This document shows positions 24,569 through 33,876 of a stretch of DNA of 64,000 nucleotides, one piece after another; the stretch's first letter is position 1; every line of letters starts with the position of its first letter. Made by a program: the position numbers and the translations under genes. The stretch covers positions 744,001 through 808,000 of the forward strand of contig NZ_QKNW01000001.1 of assembly GCF_009663395.1 (NCBI RefSeq), read 5' to 3'. A model generated the notes under the pieces. The model was not told where the DNA came from, ran no database searches, and was given only the letters and a program-made list of their open reading frames with translations. Source of the stretch: Halosegnis longus (GTDB lineage Archaea > Halobacteriota > Halobacteria > Halobacteriales > Haloarculaceae).

Positions 24569-24940
24569 ATGGCACTCGACGAGTTCGACGGCGGTTCAAC
24601 GGAACTCAGGGACGTGGTGAACGATTTCAAGGAGAAAGAGCCCACTCCACACGTTCGGAGTGCCGTGTACGGCATCTTCGACGCCGAGACGAGGGCGTGT
24701 CTCTATATCGGCGAGGCGAAGTGGCTCATCAGTCGGCTGAACGACCACTACAACACCCGGACAGGTAGCCAAATCAAGGCGTTCGTGGAGAACGACGACG
24801 AGATCGACATCGATGCCTCGAACGTCTGGGAACGAACCGCCGTCAAGTACGTCAGCGGTATCGACGGCGGGCAGAAGGGCCGCAAGGAGGTCGAATCAGT
24901 ACTTATCGAGGAGCTAAATCCTCGGTACAACACCCGGTAA
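24569..24940 (+). CDS. stand-alone GIY-YIG nuclease-like protein
   Basis: The 123-residue product has VYGIFDAETRACLYIGEAKW (residues 33-52), which holds the GIY-like and YIG elements. The conserved Arg (about 56, SRLNDHYN) and the C-terminal EVESVLIEELNPRYN with Glu follow. The first Tyr motif is YGIF rather than GIY, so catalysis is uncertain. There is no DNA-binding extension. The ATG at 24569 is 25 nt after the TATA box GATTATAC. It is divergent from the DUF6293-HerA genes. Confidence 0.8.
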   Translation: MALDEFDGGSTELRDVVNDFKEKEPTPHVRSAVYGIFDAETRACLYIGEAKWLISRLNDHYNTRTGSQIKAFVENDDEIDIDASNVWERTAVKYVSGIDGGQKGRKEVESVLIEELNPRYNTR

Positions 24941-26458
24941 TCAGTCGGCGCCGACGCCGAACTTCGCCGGATTCTCACTGCCCGCCGGCGACGTGGCGAG
25001 ACTCACGCCGACCGTGACGACGAGGGAAAGCAGCATACACCACAGCGCGTACTCCCACGTGAGATACGACGCCTTCAGCAGGGTGACGCCGGCGACGGTG
25101 ACACCCTCCATGCCGAGCACGCTCAACACGCCGACGTGGGCGAGATAGACGACCTGAGAGACGATGATACCGGCGAGCATCCCCGCCTGAGTCGTCCCGC
25201 TCCAGTAGAGTGCGAGCAGGAGTGGGAGGGTGAGTTGCGCGTAGCCGCCGAAGGCGGTGTCACCGAGCGCGACAATCGCGCCGAGTCCACCACCCTGCGT
25301 CAGGAGTGCGCCGACGAGCGTGGCGGTCGCGAAGACGGCGACGCCGATGCGGGCGACTTTCCCCTCGCGCTCCTCGCTCGCGTCCGGGGCGACGAACGGC
25401 CGATAGATGTCCCGGGTGAAGTACGACGACCCCGACAGCAGCATCGAGTCGGAAGAGGACATCATCGCGGCCATCGCGCCGGCGACGACGAGCGCGGCGA
25501 ACCACGCCGGCGTGTACTCGTTCAGGACGACGGGAATGACGTTCCCCCCCTCGGGAACCGTGACGCCGAGCCCCGACGCCCACGCGCCCAGCAGGAACGC
25601 CGGCACGAACAGCAACACGACGAGGACGGGCCACAGCGCGAAGGAGCGCTTGAGCGTCTCGACCCGCTTTGCCATGAAGAACCGCTGGTTCACCTGCGGG
25701 AAGGCGGCGACGCCAAAGGCGATGGTGATCGCCGTGCCGAGGATGTACTGGACGGAGTAGGCACCGCCGCCGAGCGCGCCGAACTCCGGATTGGTTGAGA
25801 CCATCTGGTCGGTGAGCGCGCCGATGCCGCCGACGTTGGTGGCGAGCCACGCGACCGCGACCCACAGCACGCCGAGCATGAACACCCCCTGGAGGGTGTC
25901 GGTCCACGCGACCCCGCGCAGGCCCGCGAGGGTGACGTACAGAATCATGAAGGCGGTGATGAGCGCCGCGCCGGCCCAGTAGGGGACCGCGCCGTCGGTG
26001 AGACCGACGACCGCCTGTCCGGCACCCTGCTGTTGGAGCATCACGTACGGGAATAACCATAAGAGACCGACGCCGGCGACGAGACCGCGGAGCCGCTGGG
26101 AGCCGAACCGGTCGCCCAGCATCTCGCCCATCGTGACGTAGCCGTGTTTCTTCCCCACGAGCCACTGCTTGTAGCCGACGACGTACCAGAGGACGGCAAA
26201 GAGGATGCCGTCCATCAGCCCCATGACGAGCAGCCACTCGGGGCCGATGCTGAACGCGACGTTCGGCCCGCCGAAGAAGGTGAACGCCGACAGCAGGGTC
26301 GCGAACGTCGTGAACAGCAGGACACCGGTCCCGAGGGTCCGGCCCGCGAGGTAGTAGTCCTCGGCGTCGCTGTCGGTCGCGCGGTAGGCGACGAGCCCGA
26401 TGCCCAGCGAGGCGACGAGATACACGCCGAGCACGCCGAGCTGGACGGCGAGACTCAC
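24941..26458 (-). CDS. sodium:solute symporter family protein
   Basis: This 505-residue transporter of the SSS family has about 13 hydrophobic helices. It shows family patterns such as DYYLAGRTLG, FGGPNVAFSIG and VNQRFFMAKRVETLKRS. The central MAAMMSSSDSMLLSGSSYFTRDIY is the typical sodium-site region near helix 8. The substrate is unknown (pantothenate, acetate or other organic acids are common in relatives). The GTG start overlaps the DUF3311 stop as GTGA. SSS transporters with a small DUF3311 partner are a recurring pair. Confidence 0.92.
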   Translation of the reverse strand: MSLAVQLGVLGVYLVASLGIGLVAYRATDSDAEDYYLAGRTLGTGVLLFTTFATLLSAFTFFGGPNVAFSIGPEWLLVMGLMDGILFAVLWYVVGYKQWLVGKKHGYVTMGEMLGDRFGSQRLRGLVAGVGLLWLFPYVMLQQQGAGQAVVGLTDGAVPYWAGAALITAFMILYVTLAGLRGVAWTDTLQGVFMLGVLWVAVAWLATNVGGIGALTDQMVSTNPEFGALGGGAYSVQYILGTAITIAFGVAAFPQVNQRFFMAKRVETLKRSFALWPVLVVLLFVPAFLLGAWASGLGVTVPEGGNVIPVVLNEYTPAWFAALVVAGAMAAMMSSSDSMLLSGSSYFTRDIYRPFVAPDASEEREGKVARIGVAVFATATLVGALLTQGGGLGAIVALGDTAFGGYAQLTLPLLLALYWSGTTQAGMLAGIIVSQVVYLAHVGVLSVLGMEGVTVAGVTLLKASYLTWEYALWCMLLSLVVTVGVSLATSPAGSENPAKFGVGAD

Positions 26459-26685
26459 AGCTCCACCCCCAGTCCCCACGCGCGGCGGCTGAAGCCGTAG
26501 AACACCAGCGAGGCGACGCCCATCCACGCGATGTGCCACCATATCCACGCCGGCAGGCCGGCGATGACCGTCGCGTCACGCCACAGAAACCACGGGACGG
26601 CGAGCGCCACGACGACAGCAACTGCGAGCACCCACAGGAGCTTCTCTGCGGTCGACACGTCGACGTTGGTTGCGTCTACCCCCAT
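26455..26685 (-). CDS. DUF3311 small membrane protein
   Basis: The 76-residue product has two hydrophobic helices (about 14-33 and 41-60) with the family-typical Trp-rich segment (VPWFLWRDATVIAGLPAWIW, WHIAW). It probably acts as a small subunit of the symporter encoded just downstream. I favour ATG 26685; a GTG at 26694 would add three residues. Confidence 0.85.
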   Translation of the reverse strand: MGVDATNVDVSTAEKLLWVLAVAVVVALAVPWFLWRDATVIAGLPAWIWWHIAWMGVASLVFYGFSRRAWGLGVEL

Positions 26686-26875
26686 CTCTGCCACACAGAA
26701 GTCGATACGTAGAGGTAAGTGTTGCTCTCCACGCGTTCACACTCGCAAATTGAAGCCGAAATGTCTTCAACACCGGCCCAGGCCGGCAGGGTTTTCCCCA
26801 CGACACGCGTATCCTTCGTGTTGCGGTCTCTCGCAACGATTCACCATCATTCGCCCCGCGAGGGGCAGTTCATCA

Positions 26876-28258
26876 ATGCAAGACACAGCCAAATATCTCA
26901 TCCACGCCGACATCACCGCAGACGGGGTGGTCGAGCGCTCCGACGTGGTCGGTGCCATCTTCGGCCAGACCGAGGGGTTGCTCGGCGACGACCTCGACTT
27001 GCGCGACCTGCAGGACTCCTCGAAGGTCGGGCGCATCGACGTGGATATCGACTCCGCACACGGACAGTCGTTCGGCGAAATCACCATCGCGACCTCACTG
27101 GACAAGGTCAAGACCGCCATCCTCGCGGCGGCGCTCGAAACTATCGACCGGGTCGGCCCGTGTCGCTCCACCATCGACGTGGAGACCATCGAGGACGTGC
27201 GCGCCGCAAAGCGCCGCGAGGTCGTCGACCGCGCGAAGGGGCTCCTCCAGGAGTCGTTCGACGGCTCCATCCTCTCCAGCGAGGAGCTGGTCGCCGAGGT
27301 GCGACAGGCGCTGCGCGTCGAGGACGTGACCGAGTACGAGGGGTATCCCGCCGGGCCGCGCGTACCCGACTCGGACGCCATCATCGTCGTCGAGGGGCGA
27401 GCCGACGTGCTCCAGCTGCTCACCTACGGCATCAAGAACGCCATCGCCGTCGAGGGGACGAACGTCCCCGACCCGATTGCGAGACTCACCAAAGAGCGCA
27501 CCGTCACCACCTTCCTCGACGGGGACCGCGGGGGCGAACTCATCCTGAAGGAGCTCGCACAGGTCGGCAACATCGACTTCGTCGCGTTCGCGCCCTCCGG
27601 TGAGTCCGTCGAGGACCTCTCGCGGTCGGCCGTGATGGCCGCGCTCCGCGAGAAGGCCCCCTACGAGATGGTGGCCGACACCGACGAGGACGGCTCCGTC
27701 ACCGTCGCGGACGACCCCGAGGCCGTCGCCGACGAGGCGACCATCGCGCCCAAGCGGAGCGACGGCGCGTCGACCGACCCCGACCGCGGCTTCCAGTCGG
27801 TGACCGACGACGAGTCCGACGATGAGACCGGCGAGGACACGGAATCAGTAGCGGCCTCGGCCGACGACGACGAGGCGAGCGAGGCGAGCGAGAAATCGAC
27901 TGACGGCGAGACCGACGAGGAGTCGGACGAATCGCCAGACCAGCAGACGCCCCGCACGCTCGGGGGCCACGTCGACGCCGTCATCGACGGCGACACCGGG
28001 CTGGTGCGGCTCCTCGACGCCGATTTCGACGTACTCGAAGAAGGAGAGGCGGCCGACGCCTTCAGGCTCGTGCGCGACGCCGAGCCGGTGCCGGAGACGG
28101 TCGTCCTCGACGGGGAGGCGAGCCAGCGGCTGCTCGACGTGGCGGCCCAGCGCGGCGTCGCGGGCATCGTCGCCGCGACGACCGGCGAGTTCGTGAAACA
28201 GCCGGCGAACGTCCGCGTCCGGACGGCAGACGAGCTACGACAGCCGGCGGAGCAGTAG
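26876..28258 (+). CDS. dnaG: archaeal DnaG-type primase/exosome subunit
   Basis: This 460-residue protein has a TOPRIM domain with Glu173 (VVEGRADV) and Asp215/Asp217 (FLDGDRGG). The conserved archaeal N-terminal domain is YLIHADITADGVVERSDVVG. After about residue 265 comes a long acidic low-complexity linker (Asp/Glu/Ser-rich to about 360), then a C-terminal domain (LGGHVDAVIDGDTGLVRLLD). In archaea DnaG acts in RNA degradation with the exosome and has primase activity in vitro. The acidic insert is longer than in non-halophiles. Confidence 0.95.
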   Translation: MQDTAKYLIHADITADGVVERSDVVGAIFGQTEGLLGDDLDLRDLQDSSKVGRIDVDIDSAHGQSFGEITIATSLDKVKTAILAAALETIDRVGPCRSTIDVETIEDVRAAKRREVVDRAKGLLQESFDGSILSSEELVAEVRQALRVEDVTEYEGYPAGPRVPDSDAIIVVEGRADVLQLLTYGIKNAIAVEGTNVPDPIARLTKERTVTTFLDGDRGGELILKELAQVGNIDFVAFAPSGESVEDLSRSAVMAALREKAPYEMVADTDEDGSVTVADDPEAVADEATIAPKRSDGASTDPDRGFQSVTDDESDDETGEDTESVAASADDDEASEASEKSTDGETDEESDESPDQQTPRTLGGHVDAVIDGDTGLVRLLDADFDVLEEGEAADAFRLVRDAEPVPETVVLDGEASQRLLDVAAQRGVAGIVAATTGEFVKQPANVRVRTADELRQPAEQ

Positions 28259-28651
28259 GAGGCCGTCCTCGCCGTCGAATCTGTTCTCGATGCGGTCTAA
28301 CTCCCAGAAGCCACACGCCGTGTAGAAGGCGCGGGCCCCGTCGTCGTCGGCGGCGACCGTCACCCGAAGCTGGTCGAATCCGTCGTAGTTCTCCGACAGC
28401 GACGCGACCAGCCGGCGACCGTACCCCTCGCGTCTGACGCCGGGCGCGACCGCCAGCTCCGCGAGGTAGACGGCCTCGTCGCCGGGGACGGCAAGGGCGT
28501 AGCCGACGACCGCTCCCTCGTTCGTGGCGACGAGTACGTCGCCGGCACCGGCGTCGAAGGCGGCTTCGAGTAAGGCCGGGGCACGGTGGTCGAGCAGCGA
28601 CTGGAGTGCGCGCACGGCGGGCTTCTCCGCCGGGCGAGCCGGCCGAATCAC
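28235..28651 (-). CDS. GNAT-family N-acetyltransferase
   Basis: The 138-residue GNAT domain has the acetyl-CoA loop (LAVAPGVRREGYGRRLV, pattern R/Q-x-x-G-x-G/A). The downstream FYTACGFWELDRIE is typical of RimI-like enzymes. The substrate is unknown. The GTG start overlaps the stop of the upstream DUF92 gene (GTGA), so the two are coupled. The 3' end overlaps the end of dnaG by 24 bp in opposite orientation. Confidence 0.85.
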   Translation of the reverse strand: MIRPARPAEKPAVRALQSLLDHRAPALLEAAFDAGAGDVLVATNEGAVVGYALAVPGDEAVYLAELAVAPGVRREGYGRRLVASLSENYDGFDQLRVTVAADDDGARAFYTACGFWELDRIENRFDGEDGLLLLRRLS

Positions 28652-30006
28652 AGCAGGACGAAGAGAACGCCGGCGGTGACGCCACCCGAGAGGGTGGCGA
28701 GGAAGTTCACCGTCTGGTTGCCGACCCGACCGCCTTCGAGGGTCGCACCGAGCAGGCTGTCGGTCGTCATGCCGACGATACCGCCGAGCACGACCAGTCC
28801 CGTCGTCGGGGCGTCGAGCCCGAAGCCGAGCGCCGCGAGCCCGGCGATGAGACTCGCCCCGAGCAGGCCGAACAGCTCACCCTGCCACGTGACCGCGCCG
28901 TCGGTGCCGGGTTCCACCCGGCCGAGCGTCGTAATCAGTCGGGGGTTGTCGAACAGCCCGCCGAACTCCGAGGAGAAGGTGTCCGCGAGCGCGGTGGCGA
29001 CGGAGCCGGCGAAGGCGAGCCGGAACGCGGCCGCGAGCGTCGCGTCGATCCCCATCGTGGCGGCGTAGCCGACGACGGCAGCCAGCGCGACGGCGGAGTT
29101 CGCGAGGACGTTCCCGCTGCCGCGGGCACCGTCGTTGGCCTCCGCGATACCGCGGTCCGCCTTGGCGTCGTAGCGATACTTCGAGGCGAGCGCGCCGAGT
29201 CCGAAGAAGGTGACGAGCAGCGCGAACCAGCCGTAGCCGCCGAGCACGACGGCAAACAGCGCGAGCAGAACCCCCGTCAGCATTCCGGCGATGCTCGCCG
29301 TTCCGAGCCCGTAGGCGACGTAGCCGAGGAGCGTGGTCGCGGCGACGCCGACGAGGAAGCGGACGAGCGGGACCGTCGGCTCGAGGTCGGCACACAGCCA
29401 GACGACGATGGCGACGGACACGAGGATGAGCGGGGCGTCGTGGCCGCCGAACATATCGCGCAAGAGCGCGGCGGTGACGGCGGCAGCGGCGGCGAGGAAG
29501 CCGACCTGCGTCGGGGCGAACGCGCCGAATGCCGTTCCCTCGGCGAGGAAGCTAGCGGCGACCGCGCCGACGGCTCCCCACGCGAGCGCGGCGGCGAGGA
29601 AGCCGAGCATCGAGGCGAACGCGCCTCGGCCGCGGTCGATGGCGACCGCCGCGCCGACCCGCCCGCCGGTGAGCGTGAAGATGGCGGTGACGGCGGCGAC
29701 GACGGAAAGCGGGGTGCCGACGGCGAAGGCGACGATGGCGGCGGCCGCGAGCGCGAAGGAGCCGAGTCCGAACAGCTGGCCGGATTCGAACTCCTCCGAG
29801 CGAGCGAACAGCTCGAAGAACGGACCGTCCTCACCTAACAGGAGTGCGTAGCCGGCGACGAAGAGCAACGGCGACGCCGCGAGCACGGCAGCCGTCGCCG
29901 TCTGTCTGGGGTCGAGTTCGGGGGCGGCCAGCGCGAGCACGCCGACGACCGCGAAGGCGACCGCCCGCCTCAGTTCTGACACAGCCGCTCTTGCCGCGAG
30001 ACGCAC
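28648..30006 (-). CDS. DUF92-family membrane protein
   Basis: The 452-residue protein has about 12-13 hydrophobic helices. The C-terminal half carries DUF92 hallmarks (GALASKYRYDAKADRGIAEA, GSGNVLANS, FAGSVATALADTFSSEFG, GGIVGMTTDSLLGATLEGG). The N-terminal half looks like a CDP-diglyceride/phytol kinase-type membrane part. Relatives include VTE6 phytyl-phosphate kinase, so a role in polyprenyl or phytol lipid metabolism is possible. It starts at GTG 30006. Confidence 0.85.
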   Translation of the reverse strand: MRLAARAAVSELRRAVAFAVVGVLALAAPELDPRQTATAAVLAASPLLFVAGYALLLGEDGPFFELFARSEEFESGQLFGLGSFALAAAAIVAFAVGTPLSVVAAVTAIFTLTGGRVGAAVAIDRGRGAFASMLGFLAAALAWGAVGAVAASFLAEGTAFGAFAPTQVGFLAAAAAVTAALLRDMFGGHDAPLILVSVAIVVWLCADLEPTVPLVRFLVGVAATTLLGYVAYGLGTASIAGMLTGVLLALFAVVLGGYGWFALLVTFFGLGALASKYRYDAKADRGIAEANDGARGSGNVLANSAVALAAVVGYAATMGIDATLAAAFRLAFAGSVATALADTFSSEFGGLFDNPRLITTLGRVEPGTDGAVTWQGELFGLLGASLIAGLAALGFGLDAPTTGLVVLGGIVGMTTDSLLGATLEGGRVGNQTVNFLATLSGGVTAGVLFVLL

Positions 30007-30023
30007 TTAACGGTCCCGAACAG

Positions 30024-30353
30024 CTATGTCCCCGACCGCACCGTCGCCGCCGGGAGATACCGCGAGGCAACGTCGGCTTTCGCCAGCAGGACGGCCGACA
30101 GCGTCGGTGGGTTGTCGATGCCCGCGGCGTCGAGCCCGGTCGCCGGCACGCTGAGTGTCCGCGCCGGCACGCCCGCCTCCCCGCGGACGGCGAGGTGCGT
30201 CTGTCCGAGCTTCACGACGAGCGGCTGTTGCTCGCCGTAGAGGTCCTCGGTGACGGACTCGTAGGTCCGTTGGCTGATGGTCGCGTGTGGCCCGTCGGTC
30301 GGCTCCACGTAGAGCCGGCCGAGGTAGTAGCCGCTGGAGAATCGTTCGAACAT
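30024..30353 (-). CDS. DUF5802-like conserved haloarchaeal protein
   Basis: The 109-residue soluble protein begins MFERFSSGYYLGRLYVEPTD and contains LVVKLGQTHLAVRGEAGVPA, the pattern I associate with the DUF5802 family. The function is unknown. A TATA-like CTTATGTG (about 30382-30389, minus) lies about 30 nt upstream. The DUF92 gene begins 17 nt after its stop, so co-transcription is likely. Confidence 0.75.
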   Translation of the reverse strand: MFERFSSGYYLGRLYVEPTDGPHATISQRTYESVTEDLYGEQQPLVVKLGQTHLAVRGEAGVPARTLSVPATGLDAAGIDNPPTLSAVLLAKADVASRYLPAATVRSGT

Positions 30354-30451
30354 CGTTCGGTAGTGTGGTAGTCAATAACACACATAAGCCTTGCGTGCGT
30401 CTGTCACGCCCGCCGGTGTCGTTTTATCCTCCCGTGGCTAACGTCAGGTGA

Positions 30452-31207
30452 ATGGACTCCGCCGTACTCCTCGATCTGCTGGGGAACGAGAACCGGCGGC
30501 GTATCCTTCGGCTGCTCGCGCGCCGCCCCTGTTACGTGACTGAGATATCGGAGTATCTCGGCGTCAGTCCCAAGGCCGTCATCGACCACCTGCGCAAGCT
30601 GGAGGACGCCGGGCTCGTCGAGTCCCGGGTGGACGAGCAACGCCGCAAGTACTTCTCTATCGCCCGGAACCTCCGACTAGAGGTGAACGTCTCCCCCTAC
30701 GAGTTCGGCACCAAATCCGCGTACCCGGCCTCCCGCTCGCTGGACATGACCCGGTGTCGGTATCTCTCGCTCCACATCGAGCCGGAGGAGGTGGACGAAC
30801 CGGACGACGACACCCCGACGGTGGAGCCGGTCGACGGCGATGCGGCCGACGGCGAGAATCCGGGTGGCGACGACGTGGACCCGGACGCGGACGAGTCGCT
30901 GTCGGACCTCACGGCGGAGTTGGCGCGGCTGGAGACGCTTGAAAACGAGCTGTCGATGGCCCAACGCTGGGTACAGGGGCGCTTGACCGACGTGATGGAC
31001 TCGCTGTCTGCGGCGTTCGGTGAGCGCGACGGTCGGTTCTACGCGGAACTGCTGGCGGCGGTGGCGAACGGCGCACGGACGACGAGTGCAGTCGCCCGCC
31101 GCGTGGACGCGAGTCCGACGGTGACGGCAGACGGGCTTGCACAACTGGAAAGCGAAGGGCTGCTCGAACAGGTCGGCGAGGAGTGGCGGCTCACAGCGAG
31201 CGAGTGA
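30452..31207 (+). CDS. ArsR-like transcriptional regulator with two HTH segments
   Basis: The 251-residue product has an N-terminal winged helix (LLGNENRRRILRLLARRPCY, YLGVSPKAVIDHLRKLEDAG) of the ArsR/SmtB type. It is followed by an acidic linker (about 115-150), a helical segment (LARLETLENELSMAQRWVQG) and a second HTH-like tail (ANGARTTSAVARRVDASPTV). No clear metal-binding cysteines beyond Cys27 and Cys103 are present. A TATA-like GTTTTATCC (about 30420) is 27 nt before the ATG. Confidence 0.85.
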   Translation: MDSAVLLDLLGNENRRRILRLLARRPCYVTEISEYLGVSPKAVIDHLRKLEDAGLVESRVDEQRRKYFSIARNLRLEVNVSPYEFGTKSAYPASRSLDMTRCRYLSLHIEPEEVDEPDDDTPTVEPVDGDAADGENPGGDDVDPDADESLSDLTAELARLETLENELSMAQRWVQGRLTDVMDSLSAAFGERDGRFYAELLAAVANGARTTSAVARRVDASPTVTADGLAQLESEGLLEQVGEEWRLTASE

Positions 31208-31649
31208 GCCCGTCGCGCAGGTCGCGACCGAAGTAGTGGCCGACGACGCCGGAGATGATACCGGCGACGACACCGCCGCCCGCGACGGCGAGTCCGGCGT
31301 TGCCGGCCGCCGAGAACAGGAGGAGATTCGAGACGAGCGACAGCGCCGCGGCCGCGCCGCCGGCGATCGCCATCTCCAGATACGACGCCGCCGACCGGAC
31401 GAGACCGAGGAGGAAGCCGGCGAGTCCGAGCCCGACGAGCGTCGCGACCGACCCCGGCACGAGCGGGACCGTCCCGACGAGCGCGGAGGCGGCGACGGTG
31501 ACGACGACGGCGAGCAGGAGCGACCGGCCGGTCATCGACGGGGTGACCCGGCGTTTCACGCGCGCGAGCCGCCCGGGCGACTCCTCCGTCGTCGACTCCG
31601 GCTCGGACTCCTGTTCGCGTTCGAGGAGCGTCTCGCCGCTTCGTGACAT
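31191..31649 (-). CDS. four-helix membrane protein
   Basis: The 152-residue protein has an N-terminal charged segment (about 1-40) and then four hydrophobic helices. The Gly/Ala-rich end is AVAGGGVVAGIISGVVGHYFGRDLRDGL. It resembles small DUF456/DUF5518-type integral membrane proteins in composition, but I cannot name a family. The ATG is at 31649. It ends convergent with, and overlaps by 17 bp, the regulator gene. Confidence 0.7.
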   Translation of the reverse strand: MSRSGETLLEREQESEPESTTEESPGRLARVKRRVTPSMTGRSLLLAVVVTVAASALVGTVPLVPGSVATLVGLGLAGFLLGLVRSAASYLEMAIAGGAAAALSLVSNLLLFSAAGNAGLAVAGGGVVAGIISGVVGHYFGRDLRDGLTRSL

Positions 31650-31729
31650 ACCCCGGCTTCGGCGTCCAACAGTAACGGTGTTTCGCCCGAATGGGGGTAA
31701 TTGAAGACGGAGGCGGAGGTAGCGAGCGT

Positions 31730-32992
31730 ATGAACGTAGGCGACCGCGTGCGGGTCGAACGCGACGCGGTGACACACGAAGGTGTACTGTTACCGTCCAC
31801 CACGGACGAGGAACTCGTCGTCAAACTCGACGGCGGCTACAACGTCGGGCTCGACCGCGAGCAGGCGAGCGTCGAGGTGCTGGAGGAGAACGTCCACACC
31901 GTCGGCGAATCCGAAACGGGCGACTCGACCGTCGCCTTCGACGAGGACCTCCCGACGGTCGCGCTCGTCTCGACGGGCGGCACCATCGCCTCCACCGTCG
32001 ACTACCGAACGGGGGCCGTCACCGCGCAGTTCGACGCCGAGGACGTGCTCCGTGCCGTGCCGGACCTCGCGGGTCGGGCGAACTACCGCGGGCGCGTCGT
32101 CGCCAACATCCTCTCGGAGAACATGGACGCGAGCATCTGGCAGGAGCTCGCCGACGCGGTCCACGAGGAAATCGCGAACGGTGCCGACGGCGTCGTCGTG
32201 ATGCACGGCACCGACACGATGCAGTACACCGCCAGCGCGCTCGCCCTGATGCTCGATACCCCGGTGCCGGTCGTCTTCACCGGGAGCCAGCGCTCCGCCG
32301 ACCGCCCCTCCTCTGACAACGTGATGAACGCCGTCTGTGCGGTCGAGGCGGCCAAGGCCGACTGCGCCGAGGTGCTCGTCTGTATGCACGCCAGCGAATC
32401 GGACGACGAGTGTGCGCTCCACCGCGGCACCCGCGTCCGGAAGGGCCACACCTCCCGGCGTGACGCCTTCGAGACCGTCGGCGCACCCGCGCTCGGCACC
32501 GTGGACTACGACACCGCGACCGGCGAGACCCCCGAGGACGCGGTCGAGTTCCGCGGCGACTACGTCGCCCGCGGCGAGCGTGACCTCGCGCTCGCGCCGG
32601 CGCTGAACGAGGACGTGGAACTGCTGAAGTTCCACCCGGGGATGGACCCCGCGCGACTCGAATCGCTCTCGGGCGCGGACGGCATCGTCATCGAGGGCAC
32701 GGGACTGGGCCACGTCCACACCGACCTGATTCCGACGCTCGCGGAGTTCGTCGACGACGGCACGGTCGTCGCGATGAGTTCCGCCTGCATCGAGGGGCGG
32801 GTCTGTGACCGCGTCTACGATACGGGGCGTGACCTGCTCGACGCCGGCGTCGTCGAGGCCGAGGACACCCTCCCCGAGACGGCGTACGTGAAGCTGATGT
32901 GGGCGCTCGAGAACCACGACGACCCCGCCGCGGCGATGGGAACCGACCTCGCCGGCGAGGCGACCGACCGCTCGACACCATGGCAGGCATGA
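31730..32992 (+). CDS. gatD: glutamyl-tRNA(Gln) amidotransferase subunit D
   Basis: GatD is the asparaginase-type subunit that makes ammonia for archaeal Gln-tRNA(Gln) formation with GatE. The 420-residue product has an N-terminal AnsA-like SH3-type domain. The type I asparaginase signatures are STGGTIAS (Thr82, Thr85) and VVMHGTDTM (Thr161, Asp162). SACIEGRVCDRVYDTGRDLL follows in the C-terminal domain. The ATG at 31730 follows a TATA-like GGGTAATTG. GatE is not in the window. The next gene starts at the stop (ATGA). Confidence 0.95.
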   Translation: MNVGDRVRVERDAVTHEGVLLPSTTDEELVVKLDGGYNVGLDREQASVEVLEENVHTVGESETGDSTVAFDEDLPTVALVSTGGTIASTVDYRTGAVTAQFDAEDVLRAVPDLAGRANYRGRVVANILSENMDASIWQELADAVHEEIANGADGVVVMHGTDTMQYTASALALMLDTPVPVVFTGSQRSADRPSSDNVMNAVCAVEAAKADCAEVLVCMHASESDDECALHRGTRVRKGHTSRRDAFETVGAPALGTVDYDTATGETPEDAVEFRGDYVARGERDLALAPALNEDVELLKFHPGMDPARLESLSGADGIVIEGTGLGHVHTDLIPTLAEFVDDGTVVAMSSACIEGRVCDRVYDTGRDLLDAGVVEAEDTLPETAYVKLMWALENHDDPAAAMGTDLAGEATDRSTPWQA

Positions 32993-33876
32993 CCGTCCGG
33001 CCGGCGACTCACGACGACCACGACGCCGTCGTCGCGTTCACCGAGAACACGTGGCCCGACCGCGAGGGTAGCGACTACATCCCCCGCGTCTACCACGACT
33101 GGCTCGACAACGAGGCCGCGGAGACGTTCGTCGTCGACCCGGAGGACGGCGACGACCTCGCGGGCATCTGTCAGGCCGTCATGCTCTCGCCCCACGAGGG
33201 GTGGGCACAGGGGATGCGCGTCAACCCCGACTACCGCGGCGACGGCATCGGCTCCACGCTGACGGAGGCGTGTTTCGACTGGTGTCGCGAGCAGGGCGCG
33301 ACCGTCTGTCGCAACATGGTGTTCTCGTGGAACCAGGGTGGACTCGGCATCTCGCGGGCGGCCGGCTTCGAGCCGGCGGCGGAGTTCCGCTGGATGCAGC
33401 CCGAACCGAGCTACGAGGTCGAACCGACCCTCGACGTGTACAACGACCCCGACGCCGCGTGGTCGTGTTTCAAGCGCAGCGACGCGAACAAAGAGCTTCG
33501 CGGGCTGGCCCTCGACATCGACGAGACGTACGCGATGGCGGAGCTGACCCGCGAGCGACTCCACCGTGCTGCCGCCGAGACCCGCGTCTTCGCCGTCGGC
33601 GACGGCAACGGCACCCGCGCGATGGCCTACCGGACTCGCGTAGGCGAGGGTAGCGACGGTTCCTACGCCGAGTACGGTATCGGCGCGTGGGACGACGTGC
33701 CGGCGCTCCGGTCGCTGGTCGCAGCCATCGCCCGCGACGCCGCAGACCACGGTGTCGACTCGACCCGCGTCGCCATCCCCGAGACCGTCCGACACGTCAG
33801 CGACGCCTCGCTCGCGCGGGCCGGCATCTCCGACGACCCCGACTTCGTCCTCGAAGCCGACCTGACCGGTCGTTAA
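32989..33876 (+). CDS. two-domain GNAT acetyltransferase
   Basis: The 295-residue protein has an N-terminal active-looking GNAT domain with acetyl-CoA loop VNPDYRGDGIGSTL (about 75-88). A second, weaker GNAT-like domain (about 155-290) lacks the R-G-x-G loop and is probably structural or substrate-binding. The ATG at 32989 overlaps the gatD stop; another in-frame ATG is at 32980. The substrate is unknown. Confidence 0.83.
   Translation: MTVRPATHDDHDAVVAFTENTWPDREGSDYIPRVYHDWLDNEAAETFVVDPEDGDDLAGICQAVMLSPHEGWAQGMRVNPDYRGDGIGSTLTEACFDWCREQGATVCRNMVFSWNQGGLGISRAAGFEPAAEFRWMQPEPSYEVEPTLDVYNDPDAAWSCFKRSDANKELRGLALDIDETYAMAELTRERLHRAAAETRVFAVGDGNGTRAMAYRTRVGEGSDGSYAEYGIGAWDDVPALRSLVAAIARDAADHGVDSTRVAIPETVRHVSDASLARAGISDDPDFVLEADLTGR

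Noticed and set aside
29765-29790. GGATTCGAACTCC resembling a tRNA T arm
   Set aside because: It lies inside the DUF92 coding frame (EEFESGQLF), and no acceptor or anticodon arms surround it.
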